Shown: one piece after another, positions 1 to 10,010 of the stretch
Position numbering within the stretch: position 1 is the first letter of the stretch
How the letters are laid out: every line of letters begins with the position of its first letter
Origin: Botrytis cinerea B05.10
Taxonomy: Eukaryota; Ascomycota; Leotiomycetes; Helotiales; Sclerotiniaceae
Direction of reading: 5' to 3'
Assembly (NCBI RefSeq): GCF_000143535.2
Contig: NC_037310.1
Span: 3,906,001-3,970,000, forward strand
DNA: 64,000 bases
Made by a program: the position numbers and the translations under genes
Notes under the pieces: model-generated
Told to the model about the DNA's origin: nothing
What the model saw: only the letters and a program-made list of their open reading frames with translations
The model's database searches: none

Positions 1-222
1 TCTTTAATCTTTGATACAAGCAGGCCTCTTGTTACACACTGATGAAGGTCAAATCTTCCACCATTTAAACATCAAATCCTTGACATTGAAGCACGGATAT
101 GACTAATTTGATCTCCACCAACTCACTTGACTCCACATGTCTCCACCCACAAAGCGCAAGTAATATATACTAAAGATTTTGCACTCCAGCATAGAATGAA
201 GTAAACACTCAGCTCCTTGATA

Positions 223-294
223 GCTTCTATAGTCCAATGGTTAGGATTCCACCCTTCCAAGGTGGAGGTCGGCGTTCGATTCGCCGTGGTTGCA
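223..294 (+). tRNA. tRNA-Gly (anticodon UCC)
   Basis: The cloverleaf is readable by eye. The D arm is GTCC/GGAT at 232-247. The anticodon stem CCACC/GGTGG encloses the loop CTTCCAA at 254-260, giving anticodon TCC. The T arm CGGCG-TTCGATT-CGCCG lies at 270-286, and the discriminator A at 294. The T loop and D region also serve as internal B and A boxes for RNA polymerase III. There is no intron. An oddity is the acceptor stem: pairing 223-229 with 287-293 leaves two adjacent U-U oppositions at positions 3 and 4, which is unusual for a working tRNA. It could be a functional gene tolerating the mismatches or a recently damaged copy. The anticodon assignment itself is clear. Confidence 0.85.
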
Positions 295-298
295 TTTC

Positions 299-304
299 TT
301 TTTT
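299..304 (+). terminator. Pol III T-run terminator
   Basis: A run of six T residues begins 4 nt after the tRNA discriminator base, the usual RNA polymerase III stop signal. Its presence argues that the tRNA unit is still transcribed. Confidence 0.7.
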
Positions 305-1701
305 GACTTTCCTGGTCATGAAGTTTTTCACACATTCCTTCATGACCAGAATCCGGCTTATTGTCTTCTCCGTTATTGCACTCAAATACTATGTCTGGGT
401 AGATTCGTTTTGGAAGTGCTTGGATTTCCGATCCCTGAATTGTATTTTGTGGTCCGTGGTTGTGTGTTAATTCTCGCTTGATTTCGGAGGGTGGGGTACT
501 GAAATAGGGGATGTATCTATGTGTGGGGTGGTAACGTCGAAACCTTCGGCATTGGTAGCTTATTCATCTTGTCGTTTTATCTCATGCCTAATTTCACTTG
601 TTGTATCAAGCTAAAATTAGCTTCTACATATAATTATCCTTCTTATTCTCAGATTTGGACATTACGAGTCTCGGCATCACCATCTTATCTTATCTAATCT
701 AGAACAAAGTATCGCGTGGGTCATCGATATGTCATGAAGAGCTGACAGGTATTTGCATAATGATAGTTTGAGCTAAGTGACATATAGGATCTACATTACA
801 TGTGTGCTAACAACAATCAGGTGTACTATACATAGAAAATATGATCGGATCATAAATAATAGTCATATTTGGAGCTCCCTTTTGCTGTGGAGTGAGCTGG
901 TTGTGACCAGCTTTACCAACTCACCCGACGGTTGTATGTTCTACCTATTTTGGAAACTGGGTTGAGAGGCAAGCTCTGGATAGATTGGAGTTTTAAGGAA
1001 ACTGAAGATATTGAATTTAACAAGTCCTGTTCTTCTTTGTAGACTAGGAATTGATTCTCAAAACACAATACTCCGAATCATTAGATCTTCCCTTCAATCA
1101 CTCACTAATAAAAGAGAATGTACTCGTTTTCAGACTATGAGATCTTGATTGGTGAGTGATTAATACACATAATCTGCGGCAGATCGCTGTATTCGTGAGA
1201 GCTAGATATTCATTAAGCACCCTTGCGCCCCAATATCTATCTCTAAACTGCGGTCACTCGTAATTCGGGCCATATCTCGTACTCAAGCATCTAGAATTTA
1301 TGATTGAAGATCCACGTGATTTTCATTCAATACACCAGCATTATTGATCCATAACTTCCCTATTTGTGGCATGGTTTGTTATCAATGCCACTGAATATTG
1401 CACGGCCTCTCTCAAATCATCTTAAGAGAAGCAATTCACTTTCCGTTTACCACTCCAGATCTGACTTGGAATGTATCTCGAGTAGCCTAGCGCCTTGATC
1501 TTTGACTCTTCCTCTTCCTTATAAGCTCGCACTTAATCTTCTCCAGAGACTTTCTCTCCTCAATCAAGGCACTCATTTCATTTACCATTCGGAACAATAA
1601 AAAGTCACATTTCCAACATTGATCATTTCAATCACAAAAACTCACCTCTTCCTATTACAAGGTATTCTCGTTCATCAAGTCTTCATTTCCCCTCTCACGA
1701 C
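305..1701. other. Intergenic, tRNA to secreted-protein gene
   Basis: I see no convincing gene. It holds a short inverted repeat (1096-1109 against 1148-1161, 13 of 14 matching). Close to the next gene there is a TATAAG element near 1522 followed by pyrimidine-rich DNA, which probably forms the promoter of the gene starting at 1702. Confidence 0.5.
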
Positions 1702-2265
1702 ATGTCTCGTCTCAACAGCCTCGTTGTTCTCGTTATCTCCATCTTCTCGCTCCTCACTACTGTCATGGGAAATACCTTGCAATTCCTATCGCGCGATTCC
1801 AACGAACGCACCATCTTTTTCACCCCGAATGATGGCTCTGCTGGAATTCCCAGCTTCTTTGTTCCGGCGAATGCTGTGAGCACCAATTCAGTTGTTCACT
1901 TTCCCCAAGGGTAATAAGTCCACCACCTAATTAGATACCAATTCTTCAAATTACTAACTATATCTTAACTTAGCTGGAGCGGTTCCTTCAAAGCTGTTCT
2001 TTCGGGAGAAAATTCAGACGTCCCCAAAATCACTGGTGATATCACATTCCAGGGCTGGCAAGGAGAAACTTATTATACTGTTTCTGCTGTTCAGAATTGT
2101 TGCGATAACTCGGGTATTCGAACTCTAGCTCCCAAATTTGACAGCCCTACATCTGGTTGCATTCAAGCACCATTTCCCTGTACTGAGTCGTACTCCAAAC
2201 CTGGTGATATTCAGGTCCAGAGCACCCCGGCAGTAGATTTTATGTGTTTCTTAGGTGCCGTCTAG
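1702..2265 (+). CDS. Small secreted protein (166 aa, two exons)
   Basis: Exons are 1702-1910 and 1974-2265. The 63-nt intron has donor GTAATA, branch TACTAAC and acceptor TTAG, and joins in phase to give ...FPQGWSGSF. The N-terminus (MSRLNSLVVLVISIFSLLTTVMG) is a typical signal peptide. The mature part is rich in beta-prone residues. It contains the block ITFQGWQGETYYTVSAV followed by a Cys pair (NCCDN) and Cys near GCIQAPFPC and FMCFLG. From memory this resembles a widespread fungal family of small extracellular proteins sometimes labelled DNase1 protein, with a thaumatin-like appearance; I would not infer nuclease activity from that label. It is a possible effector or wall-associated protein. 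Length is normal for that family. Family assignment is moderate; the gene model is good. Confidence 0.72.
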
Positions 2266-3548
2266 TTGGTGTCAGTGTGAGTTTTCTTCTTCTTCAAACG
2301 CAAGTTCTTTTCATAGCAAAGTATCATCAAGCTAACAGTGAGATATATAGTTGACCGGAGTCAATCTTAGTATCAAAGTACCTCTCGAGGAACAGTGAAT
2401 ACACAAAGAGCTCAAATTTGTGGTAATATGGAGAACATGAATCTGGCGGGAACAGAAATCTATCAGTAGTCACGAGTGGCAAAGGTGGCATCATATGGCT
2501 GGCTCCAATAATGTAACTCTCTTTTCAATCTTCCGATAGCATTGCATAGTTATAAATCAAGGATTTGCATGATAAAAATAGGTACCAACCTGTATAATTG
2601 TTGAATGTTGTTGTTTTGACCTATTTCCCTTTTTGATACATACTCACAGGAAATTTTTTATCGACAGAGATTATAGACAACCAAACCAGGGTATAATAAT
2701 AAGCTCCGCCTTAGATTTCATATCAAGTGGCAGTATCCTGATCATATGGAAAGAATTTACTTTCATTTTGATTTGTTCATAAGTTGCATTCTCTACTTTC
2801 GCTTCAAGGTTGCTTCACGGTGTATTTCGTCTCTTCAATGAATATGTGTAGAGGTTCGTAACAGAATAGATTGGCTTGTATATATGTGACTCTAAATTGT
2901 AGTTCAAGATCGTTGACGCTTTTGTCCTGATTTTGTATGTGGTTGGTCCTTCCAAAACCCTCCATGTCAAGCGATTTCCCAGTCATCTTTCTCCTGCTGT
3001 TCTTGATTAACATGTAGAGCAATCTGGAACTAAACTAAATGCTAGTCTTCTGAAAAATTATAAATGGCAAGCGTATGGATATTCAGTTCATATTGATCTT
3101 GTCACATTAGGCTGGCCATTAATAAATACACAGGGCGCCAGGGTGCGATGGTTGGATCTTGATGCAGCCTGATGATGACAATGAATACGCAACAAGACCA
3201 TAAAGTTATAAAATAACTACATTGACTCTTTGTCTGGATTTACTCAATATGTTTTTAGCAGCGATTCACACTTTTATAGAATAGTTCCACTTAAGCCACG
3301 GTTAATTTAACCATCTCCGTGAATGTTGAAGCAATAATCCTGTCTTTATGATTCACTGTATAAAAATTATCACATAACGACAACGCCCAATTCTCGGTAT
3401 ATATCAAAGAAATACTTTATCCTACCAGGCCGATCTACAACATTGTTTAAACCTTTTTAATAGACAGCAGAGGGCGTTGAAGCCCATAGGTTACCTTACA
3501 ACACAGCAATTGGAATTTTGTTGTATACCAAATTGAAGATTTCAAGCT
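2266..3548. other. Intergenic, AT-rich
   Basis: About 1.3 kb with no supported gene on either strand. Short open frames on the minus strand around 2804-3022 have no recognisable features and no good start context. Confidence 0.5.
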
Positions 3549-4883
3549 ATGGAGTCTCAAGAGTTCAAAACCATCAACCCTATTTTCTATCATTCTAGCC
3601 AGCAAAAGCAAATGTTATACTTCGTTGAATCACTGGAGAAAATCAACTCACCAGAACCACACCTAACAACAAAAGAAGGTGGTGTCATCCAAATTACCCC
3701 AAAAGCGCTCACTGTAGCTATCTCAGGATGCTCCTCGTCAGGAAAAACAACGTTGGCATTACTACTTTCAGAAATATTTTCCTCTTCTCCAACTGAAAAA
3801 GATTCGACATGCATCAAATCTCCACGTATATCAGAGGAAAACAACCCAGGAAACGCACAAGCTAGACACCCCTTCACAACCACAATTCACCAGGACTCTT
3901 TCTTCATTCCAAAAGCTGACTGTCCATTGGTCCAATTTAACAGCGCCCCTAGCGACGGACATTTCATAAAAGAAAGTCTTGCTCAAAAGAATGATAATCC
4001 AGTCTATTTCTACGCCAGGGATGACGCAAATGGGAAAGCAAATGTACAGATCACTGGACCAAATACTGATTGTATGGAAGCGATCAATTTTGGCAATCTA
4101 CTTCGAAAGGTCCAGGCTACGAAAACTAATAATGCTGAGCCAGAAAAAGATGCTCAATTTAAAGATGACGCAGACAAGAAGAAACTGCTCGAGCAATATT
4201 CCGAGATGATCGAAAGCATGCGCAAAAAGGTTAGAGAATGCTTGGCCTTAGTAACAGTTAATCATGCCTTGGGAAATGGTACTGTTGCAGATTATAACCA
4301 TGGATGGGTGTTCGTTGAGGGATTCCTATTGTTCAGCAGAGCTTTGCCTTCTGATGATGGAAGCTCATGGCTAGATGCATCCTCAAAAGTCGAAGACTGC
4401 TGTGCAGGGCGGCCAGAAAAATTTCGACAAGAATTCAAAAAAGATGCTGCGTTGAAGGAGAATAAAAATATGAGAGCAAAGGAAGAGATAGTTCTGGCAA
4501 ATGCAGCTTTGACGCAAGAGTTCGATATCAAACTATTCTTGCCTACTAGCAAGGGGGTCGCTAAAGAGAGGAGACTGAGCAGGCTCCCGTACATTGACTT
4601 TCCAGCTGGTGGAAGATATCCTGGACAGATGTGGAAGTCAGAGGGATACTTCGAAGGAGTCGTTTGGAAGGGTTATGAAGATTCATTCGATTGGTTGTTG
4701 AAAGAGACCGGAAAAGAGAATGTCGACGGCGTGTTTGTTAGAACTACCGTCGATGACACGATTGAGAATACTGTTTACTGGGCAGTTGAGATCATTCTTC
4801 AATTTTTGAAAGCAGGCAGCGGGGTAGTTTCAAAGGACGATGCTCGAAGACTCAAGGTCACGGGTGCTCATCTCGGACAGTAG
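3549..4883 (+). CDS. Nicotinamide riboside kinase-like P-loop kinase (444 aa)
   Basis: Single exon. A Walker A loop, GCSSSGKTT, sits at residues 60-68 and is preceded by a hydrophobic strand (LTVAIS). The substrate-site segment HQDSFFIPK lies at 114-122, as in the NRK/uridine kinase family. The strand WVFVEGFLLF (253-262) leads to the DIKLFLPTSKGVAKERR lid region near 326-341. A C-terminal motif around GGRYPGQMWKSEGYFEGVVW resembles the NRK C-terminal portion. Family members phosphorylate nicotinamide riboside to NMN in NAD salvage, probably in the cytosol. The protein is much longer than yeast-type NRK1 (about 240 aa). The excess comes from an N-terminal extension of about 50 residues, an insert after the P-loop helix (about 77-110) and a charged insert around 140-240. 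The exact substrate is not certain. Confidence 0.82.
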   Translation: MESQEFKTINPIFYHSSQQKQMLYFVESLEKINSPEPHLTTKEGGVIQITPKALTVAISGCSSSGKTTLALLLSEIFSSSPTEKDSTCIKSPRISEENNPGNAQARHPFTTTIHQDSFFIPKADCPLVQFNSAPSDGHFIKESLAQKNDNPVYFYARDDANGKANVQITGPNTDCMEAINFGNLLRKVQATKTNNAEPEKDAQFKDDADKKKLLEQYSEMIESMRKKVRECLALVTVNHALGNGTVADYNHGWVFVEGFLLFSRALPSDDGSSWLDASSKVEDCCAGRPEKFRQEFKKDAALKENKNMRAKEEIVLANAALTQEFDIKLFLPTSKGVAKERRLSRLPYIDFPAGGRYPGQMWKSEGYFEGVVWKGYEDSFDWLLKETGKENVDGVFVRTTVDDTIENTVYWAVEIILQFLKAGSGVVSKDDARRLKVTGAHLGQ

Positions 4884-5188
4884 GGAGTTTTCTGAAGTCT
4901 CCTGATATAGTGAGGATCGCCCCTTTGGCATCTAGGCAGTAAGGGGAGCTGGGTTGGCATTTGATATAAGACAATTAAGATTCTTCCGGTGCTAGTGGTA
5001 TTTCATAGATATTAATGATAATGAAAAGTCGTAGAATCGTTGACTCCAAATTTTAAACTTGCCATTTCACAGTGCTAAAGTTGTGGTGGGAAAAAATGGC
5101 AGCCTTGCGCAAAAGGCTACAATTTCTAGCGTCCAAACCTCAACGACCTTCGAACCTACATTTCCTCATTTGTTTACAATCAGCAACC
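4884..5188. other. Short intergenic spacer and 5-prime leader
   Basis: A spacer of about 300 bp. An ATG at 5072 is in frame with the downstream gene, but the ATG at 5189 has the better context (CAACCATG) and begins the conserved part, so I treat 5072-5188 as leader. Confidence 0.5.
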
Positions 5189-6193
5189 ATGTCACACCTT
5201 TTTAATCCTCTTGCAACAGCTCAACAACTATACCAAAATACCTCAAGCAACAGACTTCCAGTTGAACTTCAAGACAGCATTCGGTTCTATACCGCACGAC
5301 TTACGCAAGCCGCAGGCATTCTGCTTGGACTTTCCCAAGATATCACAGCTCAAGCAAATGTTCTTCTCTTCAGATATTGGCTTGTGGATGACTTGATGCA
5401 ATATGAATATAGCGTAAGTGATAAATTGGAAGTGTATCATTGATTTCCTAAAATAACATGTCCTCAGGATGTCTCAGCAGCTACACTCTACCTGACGGCC
5501 AAAGTATCCGCGTCTCCTCGATCCTTTCGTAGCATAACGAATGTATATGCTTATCTCCTCTCTCAATCCGCAACTCTCACAGATTCTTGCGAACCCGACA
5601 ATGATCCCTCGTCGTACTATCTTTCCGAATCTGCTTACATATCCTATCGTACACGACTTCTCAACATTGAAGGCCAAGTCCTGAATGGTCTGGGATTCAG
5701 TACACACGTCGCTCTTCCCCATCCTCTCGCGATTACGTATCTCCAAACTCTCGACATATTTTCATCAGCGCATAGAAATGGCAGTGGCAAAGCGGTCGCA
5801 AAAAAGACAATACAGTATCTTAACACAGCGTTGGTCAGTCCGCAGATGCTATATTTAACACATCAGCCATGCGCATTAGCAGTGGCGGCAATATACCTAG
5901 CGGCGAAGGAAGAGGGGATCAAAATGCCAGAAGAAGAATGGTGGGAGGTATTTGATGTTGAGAGGGAAGAGTTAGGGTTTTTGGTAGTAGGAATGAGAAG
6001 TTTAGAGGGCGTGGCACGGAGGGGCAAAGAAATATTCGGGGAGAAGATGGTGGTCACTAAAGATGATATTACAGAAGAATTGGGGAAGAGGGGACTGGGT
6101 CCAAGTAACGGGACTAGTAATGGTCATAGCAAGAAGATCGATGAAGAGGATGAAATGATGAGATTGATGGATGAGAGGATGGAAGATTCATAA
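5189..6193 (+). CDS. Cyclin-box protein, cyclin L/Q-like (316 aa)
   Basis: Two exons, 5189-5413 and 5468-6193. The 54-nt intron has a perfect GTAAGT donor and ends CCTCAG. Exon 1 contains the first cyclin helices: LPVELQDSIRFYTARLTQAAG, then LLGLSQDITAQANVLLFRYWL, which is the typical cyclin-box pattern of transcriptional cyclins. Exon 2 continues with VSAATLYLTAKVSASPRSFR, the family's 'all cases covered, related to splicing/transcription' block. A second cyclin fold follows (HQPCALAVAAIYLAAKEEGI). The C-terminal tail is acidic and low in complexity. Such cyclins partner a CDK that acts on transcription or RNA processing, in the nucleus. I cannot decide between a cyclin L and a cyclin Q type from sequence alone. 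It is convergent with the membrane protein at 6632-8052. Confidence 0.8.
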
Positions 6194-6631
6194 ACCTTCT
6201 GAAATGTGGAAGGCATGGAGCTCAAGAGGGAAGCTGATCATTAAACCGTGTGAAAGTCGACGGAAGACCTTCGAGCATATGGCCTTTGCAATCATATGAC
6301 ATATATTTCTCGACCTTACGGGGACGCAAAATAATCTTGATAAAGGCTATGCAATCCGGCTAATAAGCAAGATGGAGAAGATGCATTGTGGGCATGTAGT
6401 ATGAGATGTATATTGGCTGATGGGCTTGTGTCTAACACTGGGTATAAGGGCCATTGCCCTTTCCGGTCACCAGCGCAAAACCAACCAGAAAAGCAAAGAG
6501 AAGAAAACCATCCCAAGCTTTACAATGTCGCTGGCAAAACATCAGGATCGGTATTGGGATAAAAGCCAAAGACTAGCAACAAGCAATCTGTTAGGAACAC
6601 TACTACATATTGGTTTGAAACTGCTGTCAAA
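6194..6631. other. Convergent 3-prime spacer
   Basis: Spacer of 438 bp between convergent genes. It probably holds both 3-prime untranslated regions. No gene seen. Confidence 0.5.
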
Positions 6632-8052
6632 TTAACAAATCCTTTGATCGATTTCTATCGCCTTCATTGTCCCAGCCCCTTGCCATATATTGTTGCCTTG
6701 GTCTACTTGTACAAGTGTAGATTGTCCCACATTCAATCTCTCATCCGAATCGTTCATTCTCGTTTGTGTTTTCAATATAGAATCATCAACTTTGCGCTTT
6801 GGTTTTGATATTCGTTCCAGGCGGTAATAACTATTGTTTTCTGTGGAATCGTTCGTGCTTGGAGACTTGAAGAACGTCATTTTGATGAAAGAGGGGAGAT
6901 GAGGTAAGCAACCGCAGATGATGCCAATGTTAACCTCAGCAATACTGTGTATGTATATAAGTCAATACTCTGTAATAACAGGAAAAGATTTTCACTTGCC
7001 TCCAGAGGAGTATAGGTACTAGACTATAAGTCTTGTCCAGAGTACCGCCAAGATGTAGCGTTTCATAAAGACGCAGGACACTGGCGGTACAGGCTCTGTT
7101 GAAAGTTATTAGATTGCATTTCTCTTTGCGGAAGATACATACAAAATGCCAGCTCCAAACACAGTCGAGACTCCAATCTTCCGCATTGTACCAGTTTTCA
7201 ATCCCCAAATCAATGGTATCGGTAGGAACAAAATCGTGAAATCACTAATGATACTCATGGCACAATCGGCAAGGAATATGGAATTCTCGTTAAGACAAGT
7301 GCCTTTCCTAGTCAGAGGATCCCAGAAATGGGCGACCGGCCAGCATATGAATATCTTTGCTGCTGTTGCAGGAACATAGTATAGTGCCATGAAGCCGATT
7401 AGCACTCGTATCGCCCACCATATCTTATTGTTGACGCCAAAGATGCGAGACAAGAGAAGTAGAATTGCGACCTTGGTCGCAAAGACTTGCGGCCCGTATA
7501 ACATCTGAGCCACATAAACTAACTTTGCATACGACGTCAATACAGATTTACTTCATATATTCTTTAACTCACCTTTCCAAACATTTTGATCTTTGTAGCT
7601 GGAACGTCCCATTGATGGACTCCAGCGCCATAATGGTTCACTATCATGTATTAGAGTTGTTTGTGCATGTGTCCCCTGATTGAAAACTTGCAGGATAATG
7701 CCATTCCAGAGTATATAAGGGTGCCAACCTGCATGTCCAATCAGCATTTTGGAGCTTCAGCAAGAGTATCGCTGAGATGACTTACCCAGGCCACTATGCA
7801 AGCATCTTCTCACATCAGTAAGTTTTCTCGAAACTTAAGATTTCAAAGCTCACAGTCATCTCCCGTTGTCTTTCCATGTATAAAGATTCTCGTATACAGT
7901 CGTAGAATGACGAATAAAGTGACTACTGGCACACAGACTGCCTGGCAAAGAATATTATATCTAGCGATGCTGGGTGGGCTGACAAAATTTGGAGTGACTC
8001 CAGACGGTGGAGGAAGAGCACCTTCAATTGCTTGACGCCCAAAGAGATCCAT
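6632..8052 (-). CDS. Rhodopsin-domain integral membrane protein, PTH11-like (370 aa, seven exons)
   Basis: Exons on the minus strand: 8052-7854, 7805-7786, 7728-7692, 7640-7573, 7522-7143, 7095-7000, 6944-6632. All phases agree, giving 370 residues. Family marks are the first membrane helix then RLYTRIF, the GDDYACIVAW segment, HYGAGVHQWDV, YVAQMLYGPQVFATKVAILLLLSRIF, the LADCAMSIISDFTILFLPIPLIW helix, ACTASVLRLYETL with GGTLDKTYS, and AEVNIGIICGCLPHLPSF. A cytoplasmic basic tail follows (RISKPKRK). These fungal seven-helix proteins are putative GPCR-like sensors in the plasma membrane; no CFEM domain is present. Introns 3 (7691-7641) and 6 (6999-6945) can be spliced in frame only with GC donors (GCAAGT), so simple GT-AG prediction would mis-annotate this gene. 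Exon 2 is only 20 nt. Ligand and role are unknown. Confidence 0.85.
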
Positions 8053-10010
8053 ATCGGTGTAGTATATTATATGAAATTGTTGTAGAAACAAGTGCAAAGT
8101 TTGAGTTACATCGACATCATTGTTTTCTGTCCGCAGACTAAAGTCATCACTTCGACCCGGAGAGAAGTCTAATGGTTGGGACTTCCCTTAGTGGGCAAAG
8201 TTACCAAGTAGCTATCTACCTATGCTAGATGATTTAAACAAAAGATTCTGAAGGTAGGGATCTGGATACAAATGCGTAAAATGCTTTTGAGCTAGTCGTA
8301 GTCATGAAACAAGACTATCTGCAAAACAATGACTGGTACAATGAGATGCAAATTCATGTTGGCCAATTAAGAAGCCGCAAGAATTATTATGTCAGAGTTT
8401 GATACCGATTCTTTGGGTGCAACTTCAAATTGGATTTTTAGCCTGTTTTCTACATCCAAGGACAGGAATAATAGTGCCATTTACAGGTGGGAATCGCGCG
8501 TGGAAATCCAGAATAACAGGAATTGTCGTCAAAAGGTTTAACGAGAAAACGGGAAGGGGCGTGATTTTTTCATTTCAACCGCTCCTGGCCCATCCAAGGA
8601 GACTACTATACCAACTTCAAATCCAACTATCCAACGTTACATCGGTTACTGATATCGGCATTTAGTACTCGTCTTTGAAATCCTTAAGCCTAGATATTTA
8701 TATTGTCACTATTGGTTGGGCTTGAACCGATTAATATGCTCTGAATATAACGTCCGCTAAAAGATCTGTGCCAAAATTTTAGAAAGAAAGAAATTGTGCA
8801 AATATGACCGAAGTATTACACGACACCAGTAGATGTCCGGTTGAATAAGGTCGTTATTCAAGATAGTTGGCAAGACCAAAGTGATGGATGCGATGCGGCA
8901 CAGCCCTAAAAGTATACGACAATACATCCATGAAAGAAATTTATCCACGGAAGACTGATCCGCGCCCCCAAGTCCCTGACAAGTGGAGAAGCTCCAGGAT
9001 CAACACAGTCTAATAATGCTTAGGCCACTTAATGGCGGAACAAGCTTCTTAGTCGGGCAATGTGGTGTGTGGATTCAAGGAAGAGCGTGGGAAGTTTCCC
9101 TCCTTCTGTATTTGTCAAGTTGTCCGGAAGTTATAGATGAAAAAGCTCTCATAGTTTTGTTGGATTAAGTTGATTCACATCAGTCTTATCTCTGTTTTGC
9201 AAGGATTTATCCCAGGGTATCAATAATTTTCCACGGGTACCACACTAAAATCACGTGCAAAAGAGTATGGCAACGTACCCCGGGACCCAAACCGCCATCC
9301 TGCATCATCATTCATGTCATGTACCCTTCATACTAACTTCTGTATCCGCCAGAACCTCATTTATATATATCGAAGGGAGCCAGTATACTCCCACTGCTAA
9401 AGAGCACCCTCGTAATGCGGTAGGTTCAATCAAAATCGAGCAGTCACAAATGTTTGCTACGGATCTTTTGTCTTCAATGCATTGGCTCTCTGGGGACCCT
9501 GACAAAACTGCATGTAGGCTCAGAGTTTTTACCATATAAATATGTTCCTCAAGAAAATATACCAGGAAATAGTCAGGGCTTGCACTAGATGGCGTGTTAT
9601 TTCCAGTCATGCCATGGAAGGATGGAAGCTTCCGTCCGCTGCCCAAATCAAGCATCACATAATCAAAAAAGAACACCCCTAAACATACAGCTATTTCCGA
9701 ATTCTAGTAATAGAAATGGTTAGGCCAGGACTAGACAGCCATTAATCGGAGATGATTCTCAAAAAGAGCATAAGCCACAGCATACCATAGCTGTAAGCTC
9801 AATTCCCGAGACGCGTTACTCGAGTCTGATCTCATGCAGGAATGCTCATAAACGAGGAGACTAAAAGTAAAGAAACTATAAGGTAATGAGATAGTGTAAT
9901 AACAGAGTATATTTCCGCAGTGTGGAAGCCTCTTACCTCTTCGACTCAGTCAGAACAGACAAAATTGCGTTGAAAAGACCTCGTTGAATTACACCACTCT
10001 AATCAACAGC
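8053..10010. other. Divergent intergenic region with one possible ORF relic
   Basis: About 2 kb between the receptor-like gene (minus) and the methyltransferase (plus). It must hold both promoters. Apart from the minus-strand reading frame at 9317-9676, described separately, I see no gene. Confidence 0.5.
9317..9676 (-). pseudogene. Unrecognised reading frame, possible gene remnant
   Basis: A 119-codon frame without a good ATG at its 5-prime end (the first codons read from TTC/TTG). Composition looks protein-like: segments such as LPSFHGMTGNNTPSSASPDY and FLVYFLEEHIYMVKT. I do not recognise a family. No flanking exon with matching phase was found, so it is either a relic or chance. Kept at low confidence. 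Confidence 0.22.
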
